Positions 47,897 to 57,436 are shown, numbered from the stretch's first letter. The stretch is DNA of 64,000 bases from Corynebacterium provencense (GCA_900049755.1 LT160592.1:706283-770282), one strand, 5' to 3'. Notes: generated by a model from the letters alone, not told the origin. Translations and numbers: made by a program.

Positions 47897-50800
47897 TTAC
47901 TCACCTGTCAGCTCTTCCTCGGTCACCGTGAGGTCAGCAGGCAGCACGCCATCGATGATGTAGGTGCGCAGGAGCTTGTCCAGCATCGCACGAACCTTGA
48001 ACTTCGACACTGGTGCGCCAGTGACCTCGGTGAAGTAGGCGGTAGCCAAGTCGAGGTCAATGGATGCCTTGAGGTCATCGAAACGCCCGTACTCGTTGAT
48101 GGTTGCTGCCGTAACACGGCTGTCGAGTATTCGGCGCAATAGTCCCGTATCCAGCCCCAGTCGCTCATGAAGACGTGCCAGCTGCCGGTCACGCTCGGTG
48201 ATGCGGTACTCGTTGATGTAGTCCTGCACTGTCTTGCCCGGTTGCAGGGCCACGTCGCCTGCCTGGAGATCATGCAGCCAACGGTTAGCGTAGCGCTGGT
48301 CGTCTTGGCTTAGGCGGGCGAAACTATCATGTAGCTGCTCCAGCAGATCATCGAGCATGTGCTCTGCCACGCCGTCCTGGAGTGCCTTGAGGTACTTCTC
48401 AAACTTGCTGTTGAGGTACTCGGCATCGATGCGGTCGGTGTCGATGTGCGTGATGTGCACGTCAATATCGAAGGGCGCGTCATCTGCCCCACCGGGTGGG
48501 TCAGTTGGATCGCCTCCCTCCTTGCCAAGTTCCTTGTAACGGGTGAGCAATGTGGTGAAGACGTCCTCGGTGAGCGTTACCACGATAGGTTCAGGGAGTG
48601 CATCGAAGTAGTAGGTGTCCTTCTCCCAGGTAAAGCCCTGCACCTGTGCTGCCTGGAGTTCGCGGTACATCCGATTGAAGGTCTTGGCGAACTCGCCCTG
48701 GTCAGCCTCAGAATCGGGCAGCTTCGAGAAGTCCGTCTGGCCGGTCGCCGGGTCAGTGAACAGCACTGTAATGATCTCAAAACATTCATTGATGGCCTTA
48801 AGGTGCTCGTCGAGGTGGTCCACGAACAGGCCGAAAGGCTTGTCACCTGAATACAGCTTCACCGCACGGTCGATGTTGTTCTTCATCGTGTGTGGCTTGC
48901 GGTAGTAGCGGATGGAACCGAACGGCTTTTCCGGGCCGAAGATGCGGTTGGTGCGTGAAAAGGCCTGGATAATGGACTCGTATTCGATAACCTTGTCCAT
49001 GTAGAGGGTGCTGAGCCACTTGGAGTCGAAGCCGGTGAGCATCTGGTCCACCACGATGAGTAGGTCAATGTGCTGGCTACGGTCATCGAGGAAGGCCTTG
49101 GTGTTGTAGGGCGCCTTGTGGGCCAGGCGCTTGGAAACATCCTTCTTAAACTCATCGTGAGTCGGCATGGTGAAGTGCTGGCCATAGGCAGCGTTGTAGT
49201 CGCGGAGAATCTCCAGCAAACCGTCTTCCTTGAACAGCTGACTGTCACCAGTGTTGTCGATATTAGGATCAAACAGCGCCGTGACCTTAATGTGCGGGTA
49301 CTGCGCCTTGAAGATGCGGTAGTACTCCACTGCTTCAGGGATGCTGGAGGTCGCCAGGATGGCATGGAACATACTGCCCCGACTCAACTGTGCCCAGTGC
49401 TCGTTAATGTCGCGGGCAACCGCCTGGCGGTGGTTGTCTTGACGGTACTGAGTGATAGGCAGGTAGTCTTCGATACCCTTGGCGACACGCTTGGTACCAC
49501 TGTCGGTGTCTGTCTCATAGACGCTGGCCATCGGGACCTGGTCCTTGTCCATAAACTTGTAGTAGACAGCCGCCTTCTTGGGGTCCGCCAGAGCCTCGTC
49601 CACGGACGTGGCCTTGGCCTCCTGGAGAGCAACCACAGTGCGCACATCATGCGCCCGGAAGGTTTCCACCATCTCCGGGTCGAAGCCGAGGACGTTACCG
49701 TCGCGAATACCGTCGGCAATTGAATAGCGGTGCAGCTCATTGCCAAACAGCGTGGTCGTGGTGGAGTGCTTCTTCTGGTTCTCGTCGTGGATGGGCGTGC
49801 CGGTGAACCCAAAGAACAGCGCGTTCGGCAAAGTGCGCTTAATGGTCGCGAGCATGTCACCAAAGGTGGTGCGGTGTGCCTCATCGACGATGAACACCAC
49901 ACGCTTGGAGCGGATGATGTCCAGGTCGGCTTTCTTGACGGAATCAGCATTAACCCTGCTCATCTTGTGCAGGGAGGTCACGATGAGGGTGGAGTGCTTG
50001 TTCTTGAGCAACGTTATCAACGTGGCAGCACTGGAGGTATCTTCCACGGCGATGCTGTCGCCACCGTAGCTTTCGTAGTTCTCCAACGACTGCGTGCCCA
50101 GCTCCACACGGTCGAGGAGGAACACTACCTTGTCGGCGTTGTGGGAGTCTGCGATAAGCTGCGCGGTCTTGAAGCTGGTAATCGTCTTGCCAGAGCCGGT
50201 GGTGTGCCAGATGTAGCCACCGAGTTGGTCACCACTGTCCCAGTCGTGACGGTCCACACGGTCAGCGATACGAGAGGCTGCGTAGTACTGGTAGGAACGC
50301 ATGGCCAACAGGTTGCCAGAGGCCCGGTCGGCGACAGTGTAGAAACCAATGAGCTGGTGCGCCATCGGAATAGACAGTAGTGCTCGTGCCACATCGTCCC
50401 ACTGGTTGACCGGCTCGTTGTTGAAATCCGCCCAGTGGAAGAAGTAGTCCGGGTTGAACTTAGCTGACCCTGGGTTGGCGAAGTAGAGTGTTTCCTCCGG
50501 GGTCATCGCCACAAAGATTTGCACCAGAGAGAAGATGCCCTGGTAGACGCCCTCGTGGGCGTACTTGGCTACCTGGTTGGCGCCTTGCGAGACAGGCACG
50601 CCTGAGCGCTTGAGTTCGATGTGGAAGACCGGCATACCGTTGATGAGCAGCATCAGGTCGCCGCGTCGTTTCGGCAGCAGCTCATCAGCGGTCTTGAAAC
50701 GAGGCTGGACGGCAATCTGGTAGCGCGACTGGCCACCGGCAATCTCCAGGCGGTCATATATTTTCAGGCTGACTTCCACGCCGAAGTTGTGGGCCTGCGG

Positions 50801-51088
50801 CGCATCACGGGTGATGGTGACTGTGCGACCGTTGATGAACTCGTTGAGAGCCAACGGCGTGCGCAGCACGTTGATCTGCTCGATGATTTGCGCCATCTCG
50901 CCCTCGGTGAGTGGCACATCGCCCAGCAGGTCACGGCCCCGGTTGTTGGCGTAGAGAATGTTGGCCCAGTTGTCGATGAGCTGTTGTTCCGTCGGGTAGC
51001 GCAGTAGCTCATCGCTCCAACCGTGGCGGGTGAGCAGGTCGATGAGCGCCGCCTCGAACTCAGCCTCGCAGCGAAATGATGTGGTCAT
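47897..51088 (-). CDS. hsdR: Type I restriction enzyme, R subunit
   Basis: This 1063-residue protein has an N-terminal PD-(D/E)xK nuclease (RGDLMLLINGMPVFHIELKRSG, about residue 146), a helicase motor with WHTTGSGKTITSF (about 296), DEAH box FIVDEAHRTTFGD (about 400) and the later motifs VVDQMLTGFDSKWLSTLYMDK and QAFSRTNR. It translocates and cuts unmodified DNA as part of R2M2S. Full length, no broken motif. Order hsdM, hsdS, hsdR is on the minus strand, with 9 bp after hsdS. Confidence 0.95.
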   Translation of the reverse strand: MTTSFRCEAEFEAALIDLLTRHGWSDELLRYPTEQQLIDNWANILYANNRGRDLLGDVPLTEGEMAQIIEQINVLRTPLALNEFINGRTVTITRDAPQAHNFGVEVSLKIYDRLEIAGGQSRYQIAVQPRFKTADELLPKRRGDLMLLINGMPVFHIELKRSGVPVSQGANQVAKYAHEGVYQGIFSLVQIFVAMTPEETLYFANPGSAKFNPDYFFHWADFNNEPVNQWDDVARALLSIPMAHQLIGFYTVADRASGNLLAMRSYQYYAASRIADRVDRHDWDSGDQLGGYIWHTTGSGKTITSFKTAQLIADSHNADKVVFLLDRVELGTQSLENYESYGGDSIAVEDTSSAATLITLLKNKHSTLIVTSLHKMSRVNADSVKKADLDIIRSKRVVFIVDEAHRTTFGDMLATIKRTLPNALFFGFTGTPIHDENQKKHSTTTTLFGNELHRYSIADGIRDGNVLGFDPEMVETFRAHDVRTVVALQEAKATSVDEALADPKKAAVYYKFMDKDQVPMASVYETDTDSGTKRVAKGIEDYLPITQYRQDNHRQAVARDINEHWAQLSRGSMFHAILATSSIPEAVEYYRIFKAQYPHIKVTALFDPNIDNTGDSQLFKEDGLLEILRDYNAAYGQHFTMPTHDEFKKDVSKRLAHKAPYNTKAFLDDRSQHIDLLIVVDQMLTGFDSKWLSTLYMDKVIEYESIIQAFSRTNRIFGPEKPFGSIRYYRKPHTMKNNIDRAVKLYSGDKPFGLFVDHLDEHLKAINECFEIITVLFTDPATGQTDFSKLPDSEADQGEFAKTFNRMYRELQAAQVQGFTWEKDTYYFDALPEPIVVTLTEDVFTTLLTRYKELGKEGGDPTDPPGGADDAPFDIDVHITHIDTDRIDAEYLNSKFEKYLKALQDGVAEHMLDDLLEQLHDSFARLSQDDQRYANRWLHDLQAGDVALQPGKTVQDYINEYRITERDRQLARLHERLGLDTGLLRRILDSRVTAATINEYGRFDDLKASIDLDLATAYFTEVTGAPVSKFKVRAMLDKLLRTYIIDGVLPADLTVTEEELTGE

Positions 51089-51097
51089 GACAGCTCC

Positions 51098-52336
51098 TTA
51101 GATGAACATCCGTTGCAGCAGCGCCGTCTTGGCTTGCTTGAGGGACTCGATGTACTGAGCCTCAGCGGCAATGAGGGAATCTAGCCGGGTAAACACTGCG
51201 CCGATGGCCTGTTGTTCTTCGAGGGTGGGTGGAATGAAGACTTCCAAGTTCTTTACTAAGGCGCCGGACAGATTACCTTGCCCGCCTTGCAGGTACGTGT
51301 CAGTGATGTTCTTCTTGTTCATCCTTAGCCATGCCACTAGGTAGGCAGCGTTAAACCCATCACGTGGAATTAGCGCGAGAATCGCCTGGTTAATGGCACC
51401 TTCAATCTTAGCTAGGCTTACTTCACCCGCAGTCGCACCATAAAGCGCGTAGAGCACCCACCCTGGCTGAACCATCTTGGCAGAACTGAAATGAAGCCCT
51501 GCCTCAGTAAGGGTTAACTCAGTGAATGAGCTAGAAATTTCTGAGGAACGGATAAAGGGGATGTCCCCACCGTAGAACGCGTTTGTGCCAACAGTAGGTG
51601 TTCCCCCAGAAAACGAGTCTGCGATTGCTCCTACCTTAACGACATCCCACTCACCGTCGAATCCCTCCAGCCGCAGCTCGGGCACTGTCTGGCCCTCCTG
51701 CGGGAACATGCACTGCATGAGCGCCGTCTTGGCCTGCTGCAGCGCCTTGTGCTTGAGCATGTGCTGGTTGATGGCCGCGTCGAGATTGGTGAAGATAGCG
51801 CCGATGGCCTGCTGTTCTTCGAGGGTGGGTGCAAGCGTAACGGGAACTTCCAGGAAGTCTTGAGCAGATATGTTGAGCAAGCCGTGGTTTCGCGCGCCTT
51901 CAGCGGAATTGGCTTCTACAAACCTATGCCAGCTGGAAGTTTCAAAGAAAGTGACTAGGAAATCTCCATCAATGGGTGGATGTTCCAAGAGTCGAAACAC
52001 AATGTAGAGAGATGACAGGACGCCACGGTCGTACTTGTCGAGACGTTTTACAGTTCCAACAGGATGTCCGGCTGAAAAGCTTTTGTTATATGCAAATTCA
52101 CCATTCTCTACGAGCAGATAGTTTCGGAGATTCGCACTGGCCACTCGATTGTTGAAGTAGGTGATCTGATCCACCAGACCGTACTGAGCAGAGATAGTAA
52201 GCGGTAGGGTGCTTTGCAGGTCTGTGTTCTTCCGCTGCACCCTTTCAGTGAAGGTGTTCAGAGGCACAGTCTCCCACTCACCATCGAAGCCCTCCAGCCG
52301 CAGTGCGGGTACGTTCTGCTTAGGCATCACGACCAC
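51098..52336 (-). CDS. hsdS: Type I restriction enzyme, specificity subunit
   Basis: This 412-residue protein has two target-recognition domains, each preceded by LRLEGFDGEW and followed by a conserved coiled coil (PTLEEQQAIGAIFTNLDAAINQHMLKHKALQQAKTALMQ and PTLEEQQAIGAVFTRLDSLIAAEAQYIESLKQAKTALLQRM). The two-fold repeat shows the usual bipartite DNA target. The start overlaps hsdM by 17 bp. It is complete and its target cannot be read from sequence. Confidence 0.93.
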   Translation of the reverse strand: MVVMPKQNVPALRLEGFDGEWETVPLNTFTERVQRKNTDLQSTLPLTISAQYGLVDQITYFNNRVASANLRNYLLVENGEFAYNKSFSAGHPVGTVKRLDKYDRGVLSSLYIVFRLLEHPPIDGDFLVTFFETSSWHRFVEANSAEGARNHGLLNISAQDFLEVPVTLAPTLEEQQAIGAIFTNLDAAINQHMLKHKALQQAKTALMQCMFPQEGQTVPELRLEGFDGEWDVVKVGAIADSFSGGTPTVGTNAFYGGDIPFIRSSEISSSFTELTLTEAGLHFSSAKMVQPGWVLYALYGATAGEVSLAKIEGAINQAILALIPRDGFNAAYLVAWLRMNKKNITDTYLQGGQGNLSGALVKNLEVFIPPTLEEQQAIGAVFTRLDSLIAAEAQYIESLKQAKTALLQRMFI

Positions 52337-54935
52337 CGCCCAGCAGCTCTTGCAGTGCAGTTACAGCCTGCATATCGGCAGTGTTGCCCGTGAGTCCACT
52401 GAGCAGGCTAGCCAGCTGCTGCTCCGTCTCGCGAATCTGCACGTCGAGGTCGGTCAGCGCTACCGCGTACTTGTCGTGCAGCGCCTGAACGCGGGCTGCA
52501 AGACCTGCAAGCACGTGACCAGGGATGTCCCGCAGGTCATCCATGAGTGCAGTGATCCACTTGGCGGTGAGCACTTCGTCTACCTGCGCGTCGGTGAGCG
52601 CTTCGATGGTGGCGTAGGTGTCTGCCTCAAGCTGCTGTTCGGCAACCTTGAGGTCCTTCTTGAGTGTGTCACGCTGCTCGATGAGGGCCTTGGCGCTGAG
52701 CATGACAGCCTCGACACTGCCCTCCGGCCAGGTCTGGCCCTTGGGTAGCTTCGGTAGCTCCTTGATGGCCTTCTTCAGTGCAGCAGCAGTGAAAGCATCC
52801 TGCTTATCGTTGAGTACCTCGGCCAGGTCGGTCTTGTCATCTTCGCTCAAGCTCTCGATGAGCTGCGTCAGCTCCGATACCGCTGTGTCTAGGTCACGGC
52901 TCAGCTGGGTTACTTGGTCCTTGAGCTGCGGCAGGTAGAGTTCCTGCACCAACTCATTGGGGGCGATACGCCCCTCCCAGCCGACCTGGACTTCTTCCTT
53001 CTTACCCTTGCGGGTCTTCATCTCCATGACAGGGTCGTTGACCCGCACGGCGTCTAGGCCTTCGGTCTGGATGACCTCTAGGTCAGCAGCAGTGTTGATC
53101 CAGCTGTCATGGAGAACCTGGTAGCCCTCGTAGGCATCAACCAGCGGTACAGGGTCGAGCCGGTCGAATAGGCCAGCCTTGAGCTGGTCTTCGGTGGTGT
53201 TGAGTGGCACGGTGGCGGCGCTGTCCACAAGCAGCGCATGCAGCTTCTCTGGCAGGTCAGATAGTGCTGCATTGACCTGGTCACGCAGTGCCTGAGCTGC
53301 AGGGTGCTGGTCGACAGCCTCACGGAGGTTAGTGGTGTTCAGCTCCGCGTAGCCATTGGCGTTTTCGGTGAACAGAGCCTCACGCAGACCAGGCAGCGCA
53401 GTCCAGTAGTGCTCCAGGGCGTCAATCTCCGACACTGGAATACCACCGTGCATGGTGGCGTACAGGTCTACAGCCTCCGGCGGCAGGGTGGCAGACACGT
53501 AGCGCGGAATGTTGAGGTTATGGTCGTTCTCGCGAATCTCGTCGCGGGTCACGACCTTAGCGAAGTGTGGCACGTCCTCACGGTTGTGGACAGCATCAAC
53601 GATCCGCTGGATGTCGCGGGCACGCAGGTGGTTGTACTTACCCTGCTTAACGAAGCCTTGAGAAGCATCGATGAACAGCACGTCATCGCGGTCACGCTCC
53701 TGCTTGAGCACCAGGATGATGGTGGCAATGCCCGTGCCGTAGAAGATGTTGGAGGGCAGGCCGATGACGGCATCGATGTGGTTGGCCTCGATGAGATTGC
53801 GACGGATGTCAGCCTCAGAGCCACCACGGAACAACACGCCGTGCGGCAAGACGATGGTGAGAATACCGTCGGGCTTGACGTGGAACAGCTCATGCAGCAG
53901 GAAGGCGTAGTCAGCCTTGGTCTTGGGCGCCAGACCAAACCGTGAGAAGCGTGGGTCAGCCTCGTTACCTTCCGGCTCCCACTTCTGGGAATATGGCGGG
54001 TTGGAGACAACCGCGTCCACGTAGAGCGGCTGGTAGGTCTGCACCGGGTCGGACTCGTCGAACATTGGCCAGTCATGAGCCAGGCTGTCACCGTTGCGAG
54101 CGACAATATTGTCAGCCTTCACGCCACGCATGACCAGGTTCATTCGCGTGAGGTTGTACGTGTTCTCGCGCAGTTCCTGGGCAAAATACTTGATGCGGCT
54201 TGGGTCGCCCATGCGCTTGGCAACGGCTTGGCCGATATTGAGTAGCAGGGAGCCAGAGCCAGAGGTCGGGTCATAGATTTGAATCTCCTCGCGGCCCTTG
54301 AGGTGGTCGGCGACGATGTTGCTCATGATGAGCGAGACTTCGTGTGGGGTGTAGAACTCGCCCGCCTTCTTACCTGCGTTGGCCGCGAACTTCTCGATGA
54401 GGTACTCGTAAATGTAGCCGAGCACGTCATAGCCCTGCTTGCCGTCGGTGGGGATGTCGTCGATAAGCTCCAGTAGCTTTTTGATGGCAGCGGTTCGTGC
54501 GGTATCGGTAGTGCCGAGCTTGGACAGGCCGGTCTCAAGGGTGTTGAAGATGTCCTCGAAGACATGCTTGCGCTCTGGAGCAATGTTGCGCTTGAACGTG
54601 GCTAACCCTTCACGCACGTGCGCGATGGAGAAATCGTTGCCCATGTCCCGCCACGTGGAGTACAGGTTCTCGTAGGTGAGGAAGTATCCCAAGTTGTTGC
54701 GCACCAGGGATACAGTGTCGGTGTCCGTCTCAACCAGAGCATCAGGCAGGTCTTCCGGCTCAGCGTCGTTGAGTAGCAGGAACTGCTCGACCTGGTCCGA
54801 GAGGAACTTATAGAAGATGAAGCCGAGGATGTAATCCTTATACTCGTTGGCTTCAATTTTGGAGCGCATATTGTTGGCCGATTCCCAGATGCGGTTGGCC
54901 AGTTCTTGTTTGTTCACGAGGACCTCACTGTTCAT
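52320..54935 (-). CDS. hsdM: Type I restriction enzyme, methyltransferase subunit
   Basis: This 871-residue N6-adenine methyltransferase starts at ATG 54935. It has an N-terminal HsdM helical domain (KQELANRIWESANNMRSKIEANEYKDYILGFIFYKFLSDQ), the SAM site DPTSGSGSLLLNIGQA (about 224) and catalytic NPPYSQKWEPEG (about 311). A long C-terminal extension rich in coiled coil is present, larger than classical HsdM (about 500-550) but common in this subfamily. It lies first in hsdMSR, so host DNA can be modified before HsdR appears. Confidence 0.95.
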   Translation of the reverse strand: MNSEVLVNKQELANRIWESANNMRSKIEANEYKDYILGFIFYKFLSDQVEQFLLLNDAEPEDLPDALVETDTDTVSLVRNNLGYFLTYENLYSTWRDMGNDFSIAHVREGLATFKRNIAPERKHVFEDIFNTLETGLSKLGTTDTARTAAIKKLLELIDDIPTDGKQGYDVLGYIYEYLIEKFAANAGKKAGEFYTPHEVSLIMSNIVADHLKGREEIQIYDPTSGSGSLLLNIGQAVAKRMGDPSRIKYFAQELRENTYNLTRMNLVMRGVKADNIVARNGDSLAHDWPMFDESDPVQTYQPLYVDAVVSNPPYSQKWEPEGNEADPRFSRFGLAPKTKADYAFLLHELFHVKPDGILTIVLPHGVLFRGGSEADIRRNLIEANHIDAVIGLPSNIFYGTGIATIILVLKQERDRDDVLFIDASQGFVKQGKYNHLRARDIQRIVDAVHNREDVPHFAKVVTRDEIRENDHNLNIPRYVSATLPPEAVDLYATMHGGIPVSEIDALEHYWTALPGLREALFTENANGYAELNTTNLREAVDQHPAAQALRDQVNAALSDLPEKLHALLVDSAATVPLNTTEDQLKAGLFDRLDPVPLVDAYEGYQVLHDSWINTAADLEVIQTEGLDAVRVNDPVMEMKTRKGKKEEVQVGWEGRIAPNELVQELYLPQLKDQVTQLSRDLDTAVSELTQLIESLSEDDKTDLAEVLNDKQDAFTAAALKKAIKELPKLPKGQTWPEGSVEAVMLSAKALIEQRDTLKKDLKVAEQQLEADTYATIEALTDAQVDEVLTAKWITALMDDLRDIPGHVLAGLAARVQALHDKYAVALTDLDVQIRETEQQLASLLSGLTGNTADMQAVTALQELLGGGRDA

Positions 54936-55062
54936 AATCGCTCGATTATGGACACCTCTGGACGGAGAGGGTCGAGACGTGACTCGCAACGCCCGAAAGA
55001 TGTTCCACAATCGCTGTTCTGGTTCTCCATTGTACCATAACTGACCAATTGACGATTATGGA
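54933..55062 (-). promoter_or_regulatory. hsdM upstream region with palindrome and half-site
   Basis: A perfect 18-bp palindrome CATAATCGCTCGATTATG (54933-54950) covers the hsdM start codon. The 10-mer CGATTATGGA occurs at 54943-54952 and again at 55053-55062. TACAAT on the minus strand near 55030-55035 is a possible -10 element. The palindrome at the start codon could be an operator or a translational block that times restriction after transfer. Confidence 0.5.
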
Positions 55063-55126
55063 ACATATAGTTTCGCTTGTTGCGGTAACTACCCTGCACG
55101 GTGTCCGACCTTGTGCGAAGATTCCT

Positions 55127-56581
55127 GGCTCTTCTCGATTTAGAGTGCGTTGATCCGGTCCTGCAGCTGGCCGGAGTGGATCAGCGACCGCAAGATGTAG
55201 TGGTCGAGGTTCCTGAACCCTAGGGCGATGCCGCGTAGATGCTCCAGCCTGCCGTTGATGGCCTCGACCGGACCGTTGGATGCGCCGATATCGAAGTACG
55301 CCAGGATGTCGTGCCGTCGGCGCCACAGGGTCCGGCCGAGTTGCGCCAGCTCCTCCAGCCCCGTCGGTAGGCCCTTGCGCAGGGTGCCGATCACCCTGCC
55401 CATCAACTTCTTGCCCCGCGCTCTGTCCGGCTGACCATAGGCACTGACCAGGTCCTGGTAGAACTCCCAGGTCACCTGCAACGCGACGTAGTCATCGTCG
55501 GTGTCCCACAGCCGATCCAGGCGCTGGCGCTGCCGGTCGGTGAGGAAATCGGTCCTGGTCAGCAGCGCCCGGCGGTGCTTGTACAGCGGATCGTCTTTCT
55601 GCCCCCGACGTCCGGTGGTTTCTCGCTGCAGGCGTTGCCGACACCCGCTGAGCTTCTCTGCAGCCAGGTGGACGACGTGGAACGGGTCCATGACTTTGCG
55701 CGCCGCAGGGAGAGAGTGGTCGACGGCGGTGGCGTAGCCGGTGAACCCGTCCATCGTCACGACCTGCACCCCGGCCCGGAAGTCCGGGTCCCGCTCACCC
55801 AGCCAGGTTTTCAGGACGTCTGCGGACCGCCCCGGGCGCATGTCGATCAGACGTGCCGGGCCTGCCCCGTCGGTCAGCGGGGTCAGGTCCACCAGCACGG
55901 TGACCATCGAAGACGGCTCGCCGGGTCGGCGGGTGTGTTTCCAGACGTGCTCATCGACGCCGAGGACCCGGACCCCAGCCAGGTGGGAGGGGTCAGCGTA
56001 GACCATGCTCCGGGCCGCGGTGACGGCGACGGTATTGACCAACTCCCAGCCGATTCCGAGAGCCTTCGCCGTGGCGGCCACGCTCATACGGTCGATGGCG
56101 AGGCGTTGGAGGATCCAGCGGGTCACCCGGTGGGTGAGTTTCGCCCCGTCGTCAGCGCAGGCCAGTGAGGTCTGGAAGATCTTCCTGCTGCAGGTGGGGT
56201 TGGTGCATGTGAAGCGGGGTACCCGGACGTTCAGGCGGGTGGGGAACCCCACGACCGGTAGGTCGACGAGTCGACGTCGGATGTGGTCCCGCTTCACCCC
56301 AGGCATCGCGCAGTCCGGGCAGGTGTCGGCTACGTCCACCGGCTCGGCGTTGATGATGGTGAGGGTGCCGGCGTCGGCGGCATCGGTGATCGTCAGACCG
56401 AGTTCTGCGGTGCGGCAGATGGTGTCGGCGACGAGGTTGCCAGTAGGGTGCACGGTAGGGTCCTGGTTCGGTCAGATGGAAGCTTCGCAACTCTCATCTT
56501 GTACCGGCCAGGGCCTCTGTATGTTGTACCACCCCGCGTCCCGCCCTTCAGCTATCTACGCACTCCGAACCGCGAAGAGCC
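55127..56581 (-). mobile_element. ISL3-family insertion sequence with 8-bp target duplication
   Basis: Terminal inverted repeats GGCTCTTCTCGATTTAGAGT (left) and GGCTCTTCGCGGTTCGGAGT (right, reading inward) flank a single transposase gene. The 8-bp AGATTCCT occurs directly on both sides (55119-55126 and 56582-56589), the target duplication expected of ISL3 elements. It separates ardA from the restriction operon and is apparently intact. Confidence 0.95.
55140..56453 (-). CDS. ISL3-family transposase
   Basis: This 437-residue protein has an N-terminal zinc-ribbon (DTCPDCAMPG, then RFTCTNPTCSRKIFQ) and the DDE core with RVLGVDEHVWKH, VVTMDGFTGYATAV, and SNGPVEAINGRLE near the end. The layout matches IS31831-type elements of corynebacteria. 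It starts at ATG 56453 and ends just inside the left terminal repeat. No frameshift or truncation. Confidence 0.95.
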   Translation of the reverse strand: MHPTGNLVADTICRTAELGLTITDAADAGTLTIINAEPVDVADTCPDCAMPGVKRDHIRRRLVDLPVVGFPTRLNVRVPRFTCTNPTCSRKIFQTSLACADDGAKLTHRVTRWILQRLAIDRMSVAATAKALGIGWELVNTVAVTAARSMVYADPSHLAGVRVLGVDEHVWKHTRRPGEPSSMVTVLVDLTPLTDGAGPARLIDMRPGRSADVLKTWLGERDPDFRAGVQVVTMDGFTGYATAVDHSLPAARKVMDPFHVVHLAAEKLSGCRQRLQRETTGRRGQKDDPLYKHRRALLTRTDFLTDRQRQRLDRLWDTDDDYVALQVTWEFYQDLVSAYGQPDRARGKKLMGRVIGTLRKGLPTGLEELAQLGRTLWRRRHDILAYFDIGASNGPVEAINGRLEHLRGIALGFRNLDHYILRSLIHSGQLQDRINAL

Positions 56582-56589
56582 AGATTCCT

Positions 56590-56700
56590 ACCGAACGTCG
56601 TGGTTGAGACAAAAAGAGTCCCCTCCCCCGAGGGACTCACGAAAGTTGCCCTCCCCCCGAGCAACAGTGGCTCCCACGGCGTTCTCCATACGCTGAAAAA
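56590..56700. other. Short spacer after the IS
   Basis: No gene is seen. Two small inverted pairs, GAGTCCCCTCCCCCGAGGGACTC near 56627 and CCCTCCCCCCGAGCAAC, hint at further hairpins, one of which (GAGTCCC/GGGACTC) has a 7-bp stem. They could terminate transcription entering from either side. Confidence 0.4.
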
Positions 56701-56701
56701 A

Positions 56702-56737
56702 TAAGCCCTACCTGCCATGAGTGGCAGGTAGGGCTTA
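56702..56737 (-). terminator. Strong bidirectional terminator after ardA
   Basis: A 16-bp perfect stem (56702-56717 with 56722-56737, loop TGAG) is followed on the minus strand by TATTTTTTC. It lies 33 bp after the ardA stop and should end the ardA transcript. Confidence 0.9.
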
Positions 56738-56770
56738 AGCGCACATGTGTCGATTGCAGAGCTATTTCTA

Positions 56771-57361
56771 TCAGTAATTGCGGAAAATGTAAACGCCGAA
56801 CTCACCGCTGAAGCGTTCGGAGCCCTCGACCGAGAAGTCGTGCTTAAGGTCGCGCACGAAGCCAGCGTAGTCGAAGTACCTCTGTGCCAGCTCGTCCCAT
56901 CCGCTCATGTCGATGGTCTGGTCGATGAGGTCATAGGCGAAGTCCTCCCACGTATCCCAGTGGCCGCTGTAGGCCTCCATGAAGTCGGAGACGCAGGGTG
57001 TGCCATGACTGTCTTCGGTGTACATCCCGGTCGTCACCCAGGCGCACAGGGCGGGCCACAGGTGTTCAGCGTCCAACTCGATGTAAACCTCACCCCATCG
57101 GGTGGCTTCGAGCAGGTCCATCTCCCCGCTTGTGGGCATGTTGTCGATGTCGAAGCACCAGAGTTCCTCGCACTCGGGTGTGCTCAGGTACCCACCGTCG
57201 CGGTGGATGCGCTCGACGTCGAAGACGTGCGGGGCGTCGGCGATGTCGGCAGCGTCGTACCAGGCACCGACCAGGCGGCCGGAGTTGTAGCAGTGCAGAC
57301 ACCCAGCCCACACGCGCGGGGCGTGAGTGTGGATGGAGGGGGTGGTCGTGGGCAGGGACAT
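56771..57361 (-). CDS. ardA: ArdA-family antirestriction protein
   Basis: This 196-residue acidic protein has the ArdA start PRVWAGCLHCYNSGRLVGAWYDAADI and the later DIDNMPTSGEMDLLEATRWGEVY and FMEAYSGHWDTWEDFAYDL, matching ArdA, a B-DNA mimic that blocks type I restriction enzymes during transfer. Negative charge is spread along the chain. It sits beside the integrase and is followed by a strong terminator. It would protect the incoming element from host type I systems, including perhaps related enzymes to its own. Confidence 0.8.
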   Translation of the reverse strand: MSLPTTTPSIHTHAPRVWAGCLHCYNSGRLVGAWYDAADIADAPHVFDVERIHRDGGYLSTPECEELWCFDIDNMPTSGEMDLLEATRWGEVYIELDAEHLWPALCAWVTTGMYTEDSHGTPCVSDFMEAYSGHWDTWEDFAYDLIDQTIDMSGWDELAQRYFDYAGFVRDLKHDFSVEGSERFSGEFGVYIFRNY

Positions 57362-57436
57362 GGGACGGCCTCTCTTGTGAGTGGGTGTAGGTCACTTCTG
57401 TCCCCGGATGCGGCTCTGCCGCTTCTGTACGGTGAT

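Noticed and set aside
51098..52336. Invertible hsdS segment for phase variation
   Set aside because: The internal repeats are direct and define the two recognition domains; no second specificity cassette or inverted copy is in the window.
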